This document shows positions 1 through 8,300 of a DNA stretch of 15,384 bases, piece after piece. The stretch is from Bog-159 sp035541265. Its GTDB lineage: Bacteria > Acidobacteriota > Terriglobia > Bryobacterales > Bryobacteraceae. The stretch lies in NCBI GenBank assembly GCA_035541265.1, contig DATKNQ010000195.1:1-15384 (forward strand). Direction: 5' to 3'. Positions within the stretch are counted from its first letter, which is position 1. Each line of letters starts with the position of its first letter. The position numbers and the translations under genes were made by a program. A model generated the notes under the pieces. The model had not been told where the DNA came from. It made no database searches and worked only from the letters and a program-made list of their open reading frames with translations.

Positions 1-664
1 CGGACATGTCCGCATACAAATTGGAGAAATCGCCCAGCCACCGGTCGGTCAGTCCTCCCGGCTTAATGGGACCGCTCGGATAGCCGCGATCGGTGGGCAC
101 ATCGGCGCTGATGTGTGCCCAGAAAAGATCGGCGTGCCCCACGAAAATCGTCTTCGGGTAAGCCTTCAGAATTTTGTCGAACTGCGGATAGCCCGTGTTG
201 TAAGGAAGTTCGCCCGGAAAGTGCGGAAAGTCCTGAATGTGCATCATCACGGGCACCTGCAATTCGGCGGAAATATCGTAGAGGCGCCGCAACTCCGGCG
301 AATCCAGCGCCAAGTGATATTTGATTTCGCCCATGCTGACGGCTCCCCCGTGGAGGGCGTCGCGGAAGACGCGATCGGCATCGGGTCTGGCCGGGTCGGC
401 CGACACGGAGCGCGCAAAACGGCCCGGACGCTTGTCCATTTCCTGCTGCGCCCGCGCTTCATCCTCTGCCCGGGTCAACAACACGGCATGCGTCACGCCG
501 CAACCTTGTATATGGGTGAAGCAGGCGTCGGCATCGCGGCGCAGATGCAGATGCGTATCGACTACCGGCCCTCCCCACATGGGCTTCGCCTGAGACCAAA
601 TACGCGGCGCAGCCGTTGCGAACACGGCCGATTGGATAAACGTTCTTCGTTGCATGGCGGCCAT
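1..664 (-). CDS. Tat-exported amidohydrolase (amidohydrolase_2-like), 3' end outside window
   Basis: Reading the minus strand from 664 gives an open frame that leaves the window at base 1 (about 221 residues visible). The N-terminus carries a twin-arginine motif (QRRTFIQ) followed by a short hydrophobic Ala-rich stretch, so export by Tat is likely. Numbered from the inner ATG at 655, the mature part shows the TIM-barrel amidohydrolase pattern: DTHLHL (His35, His37), a strand ending MGEIKYH (Glu110), MMHIQD (His139) and FVGHAD (His174). This fits a metal-dependent hydrolase or decarboxylase of the PF04909 type; the substrate cannot be read from the sequence. The distal Asp ligand would lie beyond the window. 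The outer ATG at 664 is preferred because an AGGTG lies 12 bases upstream of it, but 655 is possible. The gene starts 6 bases after the DsbD-alpha-like gene stops, so the two are probably co-transcribed. Confidence 0.8.
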   Translation of the reverse strand, partial: MAAMQRRTFIQSAVFATAAPRIWSQAKPMWGGPVVDTHLHLRRDADACFTHIQGCGVTHAVLLTRAEDEARAQQEMDKRPGRFARSVSADPARPDADRVFRDALHGGAVSMGEIKYHLALDSPELRRLYDISAELQVPVMMHIQDFPHFPGELPYNTGYPQFDKILKAYPKTIFVGHADLFWAHISADVPTDRGYPSGPIKPGGLTDRWLGDFSNLYADMS

Positions 665-670
665 GCGAGA

Positions 671-1165
671 CTACTGCACCTGATACGACAGCCGCACTTC
701 GGCCGACTTCGGCGGGAAGCAGGAGTTGTTATTGCAGGCCTGGTAGCGAATCTTGCCCACCATCATTCCCATGCCGAATGGCGCCGTAGCGGGCACTTTG
801 AACTTGGCGGTCACGCTGAAATCGCCGGTGAAAACGGAAAGCGGCTTCTCGGAGAACGCGTATTTCTCCATCTGCGGCTTCGGATAAACAACCGCGCCGG
901 GTTCCAGCGCGCCGCCGGGCGTCCAGGTCAGCTTCAGCGGGATCAGGTAGGCATCGCTCGGCGTGTTGCTGTTCACATGAAAGCCCGGCTCGACCGACAC
1001 CGCGATCTTGGCTTCCACCGTAGCGCCGCGCTTGACGATCAATTTCTGCGGGACGTCCGCCGTCAGGTACGAGCTACTTTGCGCCGACAAGAGCGGCAGG
1101 CAGAGACACGCCGCTAGCGCCGCCCCCCGGATGCGCGGGTTTCTGTAAGAGTTGTTCGATGGCAT
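671..1165 (-). CDS. DsbD N-terminal (alpha) domain-like periplasmic protein
   Basis: This is a 164-residue secreted protein. After a basic N-terminus (RNPRIR) comes a hydrophobic signal segment ending near LLSAQ. The rest is a beta-rich domain with the typical DsbD-alpha ending YQACNNNSCFPPKS. Cys144 and Cys149 would be the redox pair that in DsbD accepts electrons from the membrane domain and passes them to periplasmic partners. No transmembrane beta domain or C-terminal thioredoxin domain is present, so this is a stand-alone alpha domain; a TlpA-like thioredoxin is encoded immediately upstream. The ATG at 1165 is preferred; the TTG at 1171 is the only other nearby start. Either way the signal peptide is encoded inside the 3' end of the TlpA gene, in another frame. 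The family call rests on the C-x4-C/FPP motif and the length. Confidence 0.75.
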   Translation of the reverse strand: MPSNNSYRNPRIRGAALAACLCLPLLSAQSSSYLTADVPQKLIVKRGATVEAKIAVSVEPGFHVNSNTPSDAYLIPLKLTWTPGGALEPGAVVYPKPQMEKYAFSEKPLSVFTGDFSVTAKFKVPATAPFGMGMMVGKIRYQACNNNSCFPPKSAEVRLSYQVQ

Positions 1166-1670
1166 TTTCAAATTCGCTCTTGCTCGTCAGGCCGACGTGG
1201 ACCGACGCAATGTTGCCGTCCCGATCGATCAGGAAGGTTGTCGGTAGCGCTTCGATGCCGCCGTATTGCTCGGCGATGGAATCGTTGCCTACCATCACGC
1301 GGTAATTGATCGCGATGTCGCTGATGAAGGGCTTCACTGCATCCCAGCCGTCGTCATCCATGGAAACGCCCAGCACCGAAAATCCCTGGTCTTTGTGCTT
1401 GCGCTCGAAATCCATGAACCAGGGAATCTCAATCTTGCACGGGCCGCAATAGGTCGCCCAGAAATCCAGGAGAACCACTTTGCCGCGATAGTCGGAAAGC
1501 CGGACCGTCTTGCCGTCGGCATCTTTCAGGCTAAAGTCGGGCGCTTTGTGGCGCTCGCCATCGGGCTTAAGCGACGCGGCTCGCACGGTCTTGGAGGACG
1601 AACATCCATAGATCACCCAGCCCAACGCAAAACCGGTGAGCAGCACGGTACCCAAGCGCACAGCCGACAT
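1074..1670 (-). CDS. TlpA-like thioredoxin-fold thiol:disulfide oxidoreductase, membrane-anchored
   Basis: This 198-residue protein has an N-terminal hydrophobic segment (about residues 5-22) ending VIYGC, which could be an atypical lipobox at Cys23 or a plain signal anchor. It is followed by an AhpC/TSA-Redoxin type domain. WATYCGPC (71-78) holds the active-site cysteines 75 and 78, and EALPTTFLID gives the cis-proline (Pro143), so a periplasmic disulfide reductase of the TlpA/ResA type is likely. In such families the substrates are often cytochrome c apoproteins or other redox partners; the target here is unknown. The ATG at 1670 has an AGGAGG 4 bases upstream and is preferred over an in-frame GTG at 1691, which lies before that site. 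The last 20 or so residues (Gly/Ala-rich, beyond the usual EQLLQ end) lie over the signal-peptide code of the next gene and look like an unconserved tail. Confidence 0.88.
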   Translation of the reverse strand: MSAVRLGTVLLTGFALGWVIYGCSSSKTVRAASLKPDGERHKAPDFSLKDADGKTVRLSDYRGKVVLLDFWATYCGPCKIEIPWFMDFERKHKDQGFSVLGVSMDDDGWDAVKPFISDIAINYRVMVGNDSIAEQYGGIEALPTTFLIDRDGNIASVHVGLTSKSEFENAIEQLLQKPAHPGGGASGVSLPAALVGAK

Positions 1671-1698
1671 AGATCCTCCTGCACTTTCCACTATATGG

Positions 1699-1704
1699 AT
1701 TATA
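1699..1704 (-). promoter_or_regulatory. Candidate -10 element for the TlpA/DsbD-alpha/amidohydrolase operon
   Basis: On the minus strand a perfect TATAAT spans the stop codon of the HExxH gene. A start near 1692 would give a leader of about 22 bases that contains the AGGAGG of the TlpA gene. I see no good -35 hexamer at 16-18 bases spacing, so this is a partial sigma-70-type match only. Confidence 0.4.
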
Positions 1705-2209
1705 TCGAGATTCGTTTGGTCACATCCGAATCAGCGAACCATTCGCGGCGGCGCGCGCGAAAGCGGCCGGCCAGGGTGTACTCGGGATGCGTGCGGACAC
1801 CCGAAAGCAGCCAGGCCGCGGTGTCGCAGAAGCTTTCGCACACATATTCGCGCCAGCGCCGCGTTCTGCGGGCGGCATCGTGAGCATGGAGCGCGCGCTT
1901 GCGCCACTCGGCCGACCAGCCCAACTCGCCGCGCGCGTGGCGGCACAGTTCCTGCCTGAGGAGCGCCTCGTACGCCCAGCGCCGCGGATTGCCCAGCCGC
2001 GCCCACACGAAGTGAAACAGTTCGTGGACGAAGACCCGGGCGAACTCGCGCCGGTCGGCGGATAGCTCGGCATCAAAGGCAATGCGGCGCTCGCGAAGAA
2101 AAGCGCCTGCGTGCACGGGGCCGCGGCGGTCCGCCAGCGAAGGGCGAACTTCCAGGCGCACGGCACGCCCGCTGATGGGAGGGAGCCGGGCAAGCGCGCG
2201 CGCCATCAT
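1700..2209 (-). CDS. Small HExxH putative zinc metallopeptidase, function unknown
   Basis: I do not recognise the exact family of this 169-residue, Arg-rich protein. FVHELFHFVW gives His62-Glu63-x-x-His66, the zinc-protease helix. REYVCESFCD further on (Glu121, Glu125, Asp129) could supply a third, glutamate ligand in the way of gluzincins. There is no signal peptide or membrane segment, so it is probably cytoplasmic. The stretch before the motif (IAFDAEL) looks like the edge strand usual in minimal metallopeptidases, and the whole resembles small SprT- or M78-like proteins only in outline. The start is ATG at 2209 (a second ATG follows at once); no clear Shine-Dalgarno is seen. It diverges from hemQ across 49 bases and lies 29 bases upstream of the TlpA gene on the same strand. 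Confidence 0.65.
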   Translation of the reverse strand: MMARALARLPPISGRAVRLEVRPSLADRRGPVHAGAFLRERRIAFDAELSADRREFARVFVHELFHFVWARLGNPRRWAYEALLRQELCRHARGELGWSAEWRKRALHAHDAARRTRRWREYVCESFCDTAAWLLSGVRTHPEYTLAGRFRARRREWFADSDVTKRISI

Positions 2210-2258
2210 TCAATCATGCCACGGCGATGCGGTGCGCGGCGTGTGAAAATAGAGGGCG

Positions 2259-3059
2259 ATGACTCCGATGCCCGCGGTTCCGCTCACGCTCGAAGGCTCG
2301 AGTGTCCTGCATCAGATGATGCGCTTCCGCTGGTCCGCATGGAAGGCTCTGCCCGCCGCGGAACGGGACGCGGCTGTAGCGGAAGCCGTAGAGGCGCTCG
2401 GCGGCATGGAGGCGAGCGCGGTCTACTCGCTGCTCGGCCACAAGGGCGACCTGATGTTCCTGCATTTCCGCCGCAGCTTCGCGGAGCTGCATCAGGCCGA
2501 GCTGGCCCTGGCGCGGCTGCGCCTGTCGGATTTTCTCGAGCCCACCACGTCGTACCTTTCCGTGGTTGAGCTCGGCTTGTACGACTCCACACTCAAGCTC
2601 TACACCAGCCTCGCCGAGCGCGCCGTGGAACCGCATTCCGCCGAGTGGAATCGCGAGGTGGAAGAGTTGCTCGCCCGCCAGCGGCACACGATGGCACCGC
2701 GTTTGTGGCCGGCCATTCCAGATCGCAAGTACATCTGCTTTTATCCCATGGATCGCCGCCGCGGCGAATCCGTGAACTGGTATCAGGTGCCCATGGCTGA
2801 TCGCCAGCGCCTGATGCATGAGCACGGCATGGTGGGGCGCCGTTATGCCGAGGACGTGAAGCAGATCATCACCGGCAGCATCGGCTTCGACGATTGGGAG
2901 TGGGGTGTGGATCTGTTCGCGGAAGATCCGCTGGTCTTCAAGAAGCTGATCTACGAGATGCGCTTCGATGAAGTCAGCGCCGTGTATGCCCTGTTCGGCG
3001 TATTCTACGTGGGGCTGCGGGTGCCGGCGGCGGAGCTGGCGGAACTGCTGAAACCTTAG
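2259..3059 (+). CDS. hemQ: Coproheme decarboxylase (HemQ, chlorite-dismutase-like family)
   Basis: This 266-residue protein matches the length and C-terminal half of HemQ. The enzyme removes two propionate carboxyl groups from Fe-coproporphyrin III with peroxide to give heme b, the last step of the coproporphyrin-dependent route. Residues line up by spacing with the characterised Staphylococcus protein. Tyr162 in FYPMDRRR corresponds to the radical Tyr145, His189 in MHEHG to the proximal ligand His172, Gln202 in KQIITGS to Gln185 and Arg235 in EMRFDE to Arg218. The FYPM, NWY, HG, EWGVDLF and EMRFDE blocks are all present. The start could be ATG 2259 or ATG 2268; a GAGGG lies before both and is better spaced for 2268. 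It is followed 38 bases later by the sigma-54 activator gene, so read-through into that gene is possible. It is likely cytoplasmic and often homopentameric in this family. Confidence 0.92.
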   Translation: MTPMPAVPLTLEGSSVLHQMMRFRWSAWKALPAAERDAAVAEAVEALGGMEASAVYSLLGHKGDLMFLHFRRSFAELHQAELALARLRLSDFLEPTTSYLSVVELGLYDSTLKLYTSLAERAVEPHSAEWNREVEELLARQRHTMAPRLWPAIPDRKYICFYPMDRRRGESVNWYQVPMADRQRLMHEHGMVGRRYAEDVKQIITGSIGFDDWEWGVDLFAEDPLVFKKLIYEMRFDEVSAVYALFGVFYVGLRVPAAELAELLKP

Positions 3060-3097
3060 CGCTGCATCCTTCGCCTTTCTGAAATCATCTCAATATC

Positions 3098-5203
3098 GTG
3101 GATGGGCCTATCTGCGCATTGGGCGATGCTCCGCGCCGGTACCAGGCTCTGTTGGAGGTGATGCAGTCGGTAGCCCTGCATCGCGACCTGACAGCGCTTT
3201 TCCGGGACATGGCGCAGCGCCTTCCGCGCGTGGTCAGCTTCGATTCGCTCTGGCTCGTACTCCACGCGGCCGGCCGGAACCGCATGCGGCTGCACCTGCT
3301 CGAAGGTCCGGCCCACGCCGGCGGTGCGGAGGCTTTCTGGCCCATCGAACGGCCGCTCGACGAATCGCCCAGCGCGCTCGTCTGGAAAACGCAGGAGCCG
3401 ATGGTGGTGCGCGACCTTGACGAGGACCGGGGCTACGCGGGAGCTTTCCAGTTGCTGCGCGATCGCGGCGTTCGGTCGTGCTGCATTCTGCCGTTGACCA
3501 CCGCGCACCGGCGTTTGGGCGCGGTCGGCTTTGGCTATGCGCTGGCGCGCGGGTTTGCCGACGCGGATCTCGATTTTCTGGGGCAGGTGGCGCGCCAGAT
3601 CGCCATGGCCGTCGACAACGCCCTCGCACACCAGGAAGCCGGCGAACTGCAGTCGGCCCTGGCGGAGGAGCGCGACCGGCTGCGCCTGCTGCTGGATTTG
3701 AACAACACGCTGGCGCCCAACCTCGAATTGCGCACGCTGCTGCGGGCGGTGTCTTCGAATGTGCGCCGCACCATGCGCTGCGACTACACGAGTGTGATCC
3801 TACCGGAGCCGGACGGCGCGCATTTGCGCATCTACGCGCGCGACTTTTCCGAGATCCCGAAGCCGATGGAAGAAGAGCTGGTGGTGCCGCGCGTGGGCAC
3901 CCCGGCCGGCATCGTACTCGGAACCGGAAAGGCGCTGGTCATGGATGCCGAGGAGCTGTCGCACTTCGATCCGAAAATCAATCCTACACTGGTGCTCGGC
4001 TTGAAGTCCGCCTGCTTCCTTCCGCTGATCGCGCGCGACCGGGTACTCGGCACCCTGAACGTCGGCCGGTTTCCGGAGCGCGCCTTCACGCAGGATGATG
4101 TCGATTTTCTGCGCGAAGTGGCGAGCCAGGTGGCGTTGGCTGCGGACAACGCGCTCGATTATTACCAGGTGGCCGAATCGCGGCAGCGCCTGGCCGAGGA
4201 GCGCGTTTATCTGAACGAAGAAATCCGCAGCGGGCAGAACTTCGAAGAGATCGTAGGCTCGAGCGCGGCGCTCAAGAATGTGCTGAAACAAGTGGCCATC
4301 GTGGCGCCCACGGATTCGACGGTCCTGATTCTGGGCGAGACCGGCACCGGGAAAGAGCTGGTGGCCCGGGCCATCCACAACACGGGCGGCCGGCGCGATC
4401 ACACTTTCGTGAAAGTGAACTGCGCGGCGATTCCGCTGGGGCTGCTCGAAAGCGAATTGTTCGGCCACGAGAAGGGCGCGTTTACCGGGGCCATCGCCCG
4501 CAAGACCGGGCGCTTCGAATTGGCGCATCAGGGCACGCTCTTCCTCGACGAAATTGGCGACATCCCCCCTGAGTTGCAGCCCAAGCTGCTACGGGTTTTG
4601 CAGGAGCAGGAATTCGAGCGGCTGGGCAGCACGCAAACCATCAAGGTCAACGTGCGCATGGTGGCAGCCACCAGCCGCAACCTGCAAGCCATGGTGGAGC
4701 AGCGCGAGTTCCGCGGCGACCTGTATTACCGTCTGAACATCTTCCCGCTGGTAGTGCCGCCCCTGCGCGAGCGGCGCGAAGACGTTCCGCCGCTGGTCGG
4801 CTATTTCGTCGCGCGCTTCAGCGAGCGGCTGGGCCGCAGAGTCAACCGCGTGGACCGCCCGACCATGGATTTGCTGCAAGCCTATCACTGGCCCGGAAAC
4901 ATCCGCGAATTACAGAACGTGATCGAGCGCAGCGTCATCCTGGCGGAGGGCGGCACGCTGCACATCGACGCGAGCGTGCTGCAGCCCGGCGCGCCGCGCC
5001 AGGAGCCGATCGACGGCGACGTCCTGCGGCAGAACGAGAAGGAACTGATCGAGGCCGCCCTGGCCGAGACCAAGGGCCGGGTCGCCGGAACGCGCGGCGC
5101 CGCGGCACGTCTGCGGATTCCCGCCTCCACGCTCGAGTCGAAGATCCGCGCGCTCAAGATAGACAAATTCCGTTTCCGTTCCGCGGCCGCCATCAACTCG
5201 TGA
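3098..5203 (+). CDS. Sigma-54-dependent transcriptional activator with two GAF domains (FhlA-like)
   Basis: This is a 701-residue bacterial enhancer-binding protein. Two GAF sensor domains occupy about residues 22-176 and 193-355, joined by short helical linkers. An AAA+ sigma-54 interaction domain follows at about 383-615, with Walker A GETGTGKE (413-420), the sigma-54 contact loop GAFTGA (460-465), Walker B LFLDEIGD (481-488) and the arginine-finger region RGDLYYRLNIFP. The C-terminus (about 644-690) is a Fis-type helix-turn-helix. There is no receiver domain, so it probably senses a ligand or redox state through the GAF domains; both carry a Cys at the same place (Cys129 and Cys306, before L-P-L). 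The start is taken as GTG 3098, because no in-frame ATG occurs before the GAF domain until residue 22; no clear Shine-Dalgarno is seen. Its position directly before the RND pump operon suggests it controls that operon. Confidence 0.93.
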   Translation: MDGPICALGDAPRRYQALLEVMQSVALHRDLTALFRDMAQRLPRVVSFDSLWLVLHAAGRNRMRLHLLEGPAHAGGAEAFWPIERPLDESPSALVWKTQEPMVVRDLDEDRGYAGAFQLLRDRGVRSCCILPLTTAHRRLGAVGFGYALARGFADADLDFLGQVARQIAMAVDNALAHQEAGELQSALAEERDRLRLLLDLNNTLAPNLELRTLLRAVSSNVRRTMRCDYTSVILPEPDGAHLRIYARDFSEIPKPMEEELVVPRVGTPAGIVLGTGKALVMDAEELSHFDPKINPTLVLGLKSACFLPLIARDRVLGTLNVGRFPERAFTQDDVDFLREVASQVALAADNALDYYQVAESRQRLAEERVYLNEEIRSGQNFEEIVGSSAALKNVLKQVAIVAPTDSTVLILGETGTGKELVARAIHNTGGRRDHTFVKVNCAAIPLGLLESELFGHEKGAFTGAIARKTGRFELAHQGTLFLDEIGDIPPELQPKLLRVLQEQEFERLGSTQTIKVNVRMVAATSRNLQAMVEQREFRGDLYYRLNIFPLVVPPLRERREDVPPLVGYFVARFSERLGRRVNRVDRPTMDLLQAYHWPGNIRELQNVIERSVILAEGGTLHIDASVLQPGAPRQEPIDGDVLRQNEKELIEAALAETKGRVAGTRGAAARLRIPASTLESKIRALKIDKFRFRSAAAINS

Positions 5204-5206
5204 CAT

Positions 5207-5222
5207 CTCGCGAATTCGTGAG
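5207..5222. promoter_or_regulatory. Near-palindrome CTCGCGAATTCGTGAG, candidate activator binding site
   Basis: CTCGCGAATTCGTGAG is a 16-base palindrome with a single mismatched pair, lying 3 bases after the activator stop codon and about 120 bases before the permease start. Its right part GAATTCGTGAG is repeated exactly at 11175-11185, after the operon. Size, symmetry and distance fit an upstream activating site for a Fis-type enhancer-binding protein, but no binding is shown. The rest of the 136-base gap holds a short GC-rich inverted repeat and a candidate -24/-12 promoter. Confidence 0.35.
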
Positions 5223-5294
5223 CCCCGCCTTCCGGCGCTGCCCTTGGCGCCAGGTGCTGTTTCAGGCGATTCAACAAGATGTGAGCGTCGTGGA

Positions 5295-5311
5295 GCGGTC
5301 TCCGGGTTGCA
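5295..5311 (+). promoter_or_regulatory. Candidate sigma-54 (-24/-12) promoter of the RND operon
   Basis: GG at 5297-5298 and GC at 5309-5310 have the required 12-base offset, and the -12 block is a perfect TTGCA. The -24 block (CGGTCT) matches TGGCAC only in the GG, for 7 of 11 consensus positions in all. Transcription would begin near 5322, giving an 18-base leader that contains the AAGGGA ribosome-binding site. The site follows a sigma-54 activator gene, which raises its plausibility. Confidence 0.35.
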
Positions 5312-5339
5312 CTAACCGGCCGTAAGAAGGGATTTCCAG

Positions 5340-8300
5340 ATGTGGATTGTACGTGTAGCGCTGAATCGCCCCTATACCTTTGTCGTGCTGGCGATGCTGA
5401 TTCTGATCTTGAGCCCGCTGGTGATTCTGCGCACTCCCACGGACATCTTCCCGAACATTGCCATTCCGGTGGTTAGCGTGATCTGGAACTATGACGGATT
5501 CGTTTCGCAGGAAATCGCCGACCGCCTCGTAACCATCAACGAACGCAGCATCACGACCACGGTCAACGACATCGAGCACATGGAATCGCAGTCGTATAAC
5601 GGGGTCGGTGTCATCAAATTGTTTTTTCGGCCCTCCGTAGAGATTTCGACGGCTCTGGCGCAAGTAGTTGCAATTTGCCAAACCCAGCTCCGGCAGCTTC
5701 CTCCCGGCACCACGCCGCCGTTGATTCTGACCTACAACGCCTCGACCGTGCCAGTGCTGCAGATCGGCTTGAGTAGCACACGCCTCAGCGAGCAGCAACT
5801 GTTCGACCTGGGCAGCAACACGATCCGTACGCAGTTGGCCACCGTGCAGGGGGCGTCGATACCATGGCCCTACGGCGGCAAGCCGCGGCTGGTGTCGATC
5901 GACCTGGATTCGCCGGCCATGCAGGCCAAGGGATTGTCGCCGGTCGACGTGGTGAACGCGGTCAGCGCCCAAAACCTCATCCTGCCCTCCGGTACCGCGA
6001 AGATCGGTCCACTTGAATACCAGGTGGAGATGAACGGCAGCACGCAGACGATTAACGAATTGAACAATCTGCCGGTGAAAACCGTCAACGGTGCCACGAC
6101 TTATATCCGCGATGTGGCCCACGTGCGCGACGGTTTCTCGCCGCAGACCAATATCGTGAGGCAGGACGGCCATCGCAGCGCCCTATTGAGCGTCTACAAG
6201 ACGGGGTCCGCATCCACCCTGGCCATCGTGCACGATGTGCGCGAGGCATTGACGAACATGGCGGGAGCGCTGCCGCCCGAGCTGAAAGTCACGCCGCTCT
6301 TCGACCAATCGATCTTTGTGCGCGCTGCAGTACAGGGTGTGATCCGCGAAGCGCTGACCGCGGCATGCCTGACCGCGGCCATGATCCTGATCTTCCTGGG
6401 CAACTGGCGCAGCACCCTGATTATTGCGATTTCCATTCCGCTGGCCATCCTGGTTTCCGTGATCTGCCTGAGCGTCCTCGGCGAAACCATGAACCTGATG
6501 ACGCTCGGCGGGCTGGCCCTGGCGGTCGGAATCCTGGTGGACGACGCTACGGTGGAAATCGAGAATATCGAGCGCAACCGGCTCTTGGGGAAAGATCTGC
6601 GCGAGGCCATTCTGCATGGCGCGCAGGAGATCGCTGTGCCGGCATTCGTTTCCACGCTGTGCATCTGTATCGTCTTCGTCCCGATGTTCTTCTTGAGCGG
6701 CGTCACGCGCTTCCTCTTCGTGCCGCTGGCCGAGGCCGTGATTTTCGCCATGCTGGCGTCGTACCTGCTTTCGCGTACCCTGGTGCCCACCATGGTGATG
6801 TTCCTGTTGCGCCATCACAACTTGCACGAAGAGCCGGGTTTTTGGGGACGCTTCCATCACGGCTTCGAAAACGGCTTTGAACGCCTGCGCGACAGTTACC
6901 GTAATACGCTGGCCGCCTGCATGCAGCACGCCGGCTGGTTCATCGCGGCATTCCTGCTGGTGTGTGTGGCATCGTTGGGATTCGTGCCCGTGCTGGGCCA
7001 GGATTTGTTTCCGCAAGTCGACGCGGGATTGATGCGCCTGCACATCCGCGCCCGCACCGGCCTGCGTATCGAAGAGACCGCGCGGCTCACCGACGAAATC
7101 GAGAACACCATCCGCACTATGATTCCCGCGAGCGACCTCGATACCATGCTCGACAACATCGGCCTGCCTTACAGCGGCATCAACCTCTCTTACAGCAATG
7201 CGGGAACCATCGGCACGCCGGACGCGGAGATCCTGGTTTCGCTCAAGGAGCATCATCGGCCCACCGATGAGTACGTGAAGCTGCTGCGCGAACAACTGCC
7301 GCGGCGATTCCCGAGCACGCAGTTCTTCTTTCAGCCGGCCGACATCGTGACTCAGATTCTGAACTTCGGCGTGCCCGCGCCGATCGACGTGCAGATTGCC
7401 GGCAGCGATGAGACGGGCAACTACAACCTGGCGCGCCAACTGGCCAACCGCATTCGCGCGATCCCTGGCGCGGTCGACGTGCACGTGCAGCAAGCCAACG
7501 ACGCGCCGACATTAGACCTGGATGTAGATCGCACGTTCGCGCAAACGGTGGGCTTGAGCCAGCGTGACGTCGCCCAGAATTTGCTGGTCTCGCTGAGCTC
7601 GAGTTTTCAGACCGCGCCGACGTTTTGGCTGAATCCGCGCACCGGCATCAGCTACAACGTGGCCGTGCAGACGCCGCAATACCGCGTGGATTCGATGAAG
7701 GCGCTGATCGACACCCCGATACGCACGCCCTCCTCGCCCAATCCGCAGATCCTGGGGAACCTGGCCTCCTTCCGTCACATAAACCAGCCCGCCGTGATCT
7801 CGCACTACAACGTTCAGCCGTTGCTGGACGTCTACGCCTCAGTGCAGGGCCGCGACCTGGGCGGTGTGGCGCGCGACGTTCGCCGGGTGGCAGCGCGCCT
7901 GCAGAAAGAGCTTCCGCGCGGCAGCCATCTCACGATCTCCGGACAGGTATCCACCATGGCTCAATCGTTCGCGGGGCTCAGCGCCGGCGTGGCGATGGCC
8001 ATCGTGCTCGTCTACCTGTTGATCGTGGTGAATTTCCAATCGTGGCTCGACCCGTTCATCATCATCACCGCGCTGCCCGGCGCGCTGGCCGGCATCACCT
8101 GGGCGCTGTTGCTGACGCACACCACGTTGAACGTGCCTTCGCTCACCGGCGCCATCATGTGCGTGGGCGTCGCCACGGCAAATAGTATCCTGATGGTTTC
8201 TTTCGCCCGCGAGCGCATGGATGAAGGCATGCCCGCGCGCGAAGCCGCCGTAGCCGCCGGGCACACGCGCATGCGGCCCGTGCTGATGACCGCGCTGGCC

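Noticed and set aside
113..1117. Long plus-strand open frame (334 codons) opposite the amidohydrolase, DsbD-alpha and TlpA genes
   Set aside because: Arg/His-rich translation without motifs, antisense to three genes with clear family motifs; an artefact of high GC.
1123..1128. Run of six C as a frameshift joining the TlpA and DsbD-alpha genes
   Set aside because: A joined protein would have a signal-peptide-like segment in its middle, and both separate proteins have plausible starts and ends; kept only as a refutation test.
5234..5251. GGCGC-8-GCGCC inverted repeat after the activator gene as a terminator
   Set aside because: The stem is only five pairs and no T-tract follows, so there is not enough for a Rho-independent terminator.
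6183..7493. 436-codon minus-strand open frame inside the permease gene, and a similar one at 5271-6173
   Set aside because: His/Gln/Arg-rich, no recognisable domain, wholly antisense to a well-conserved RND permease.
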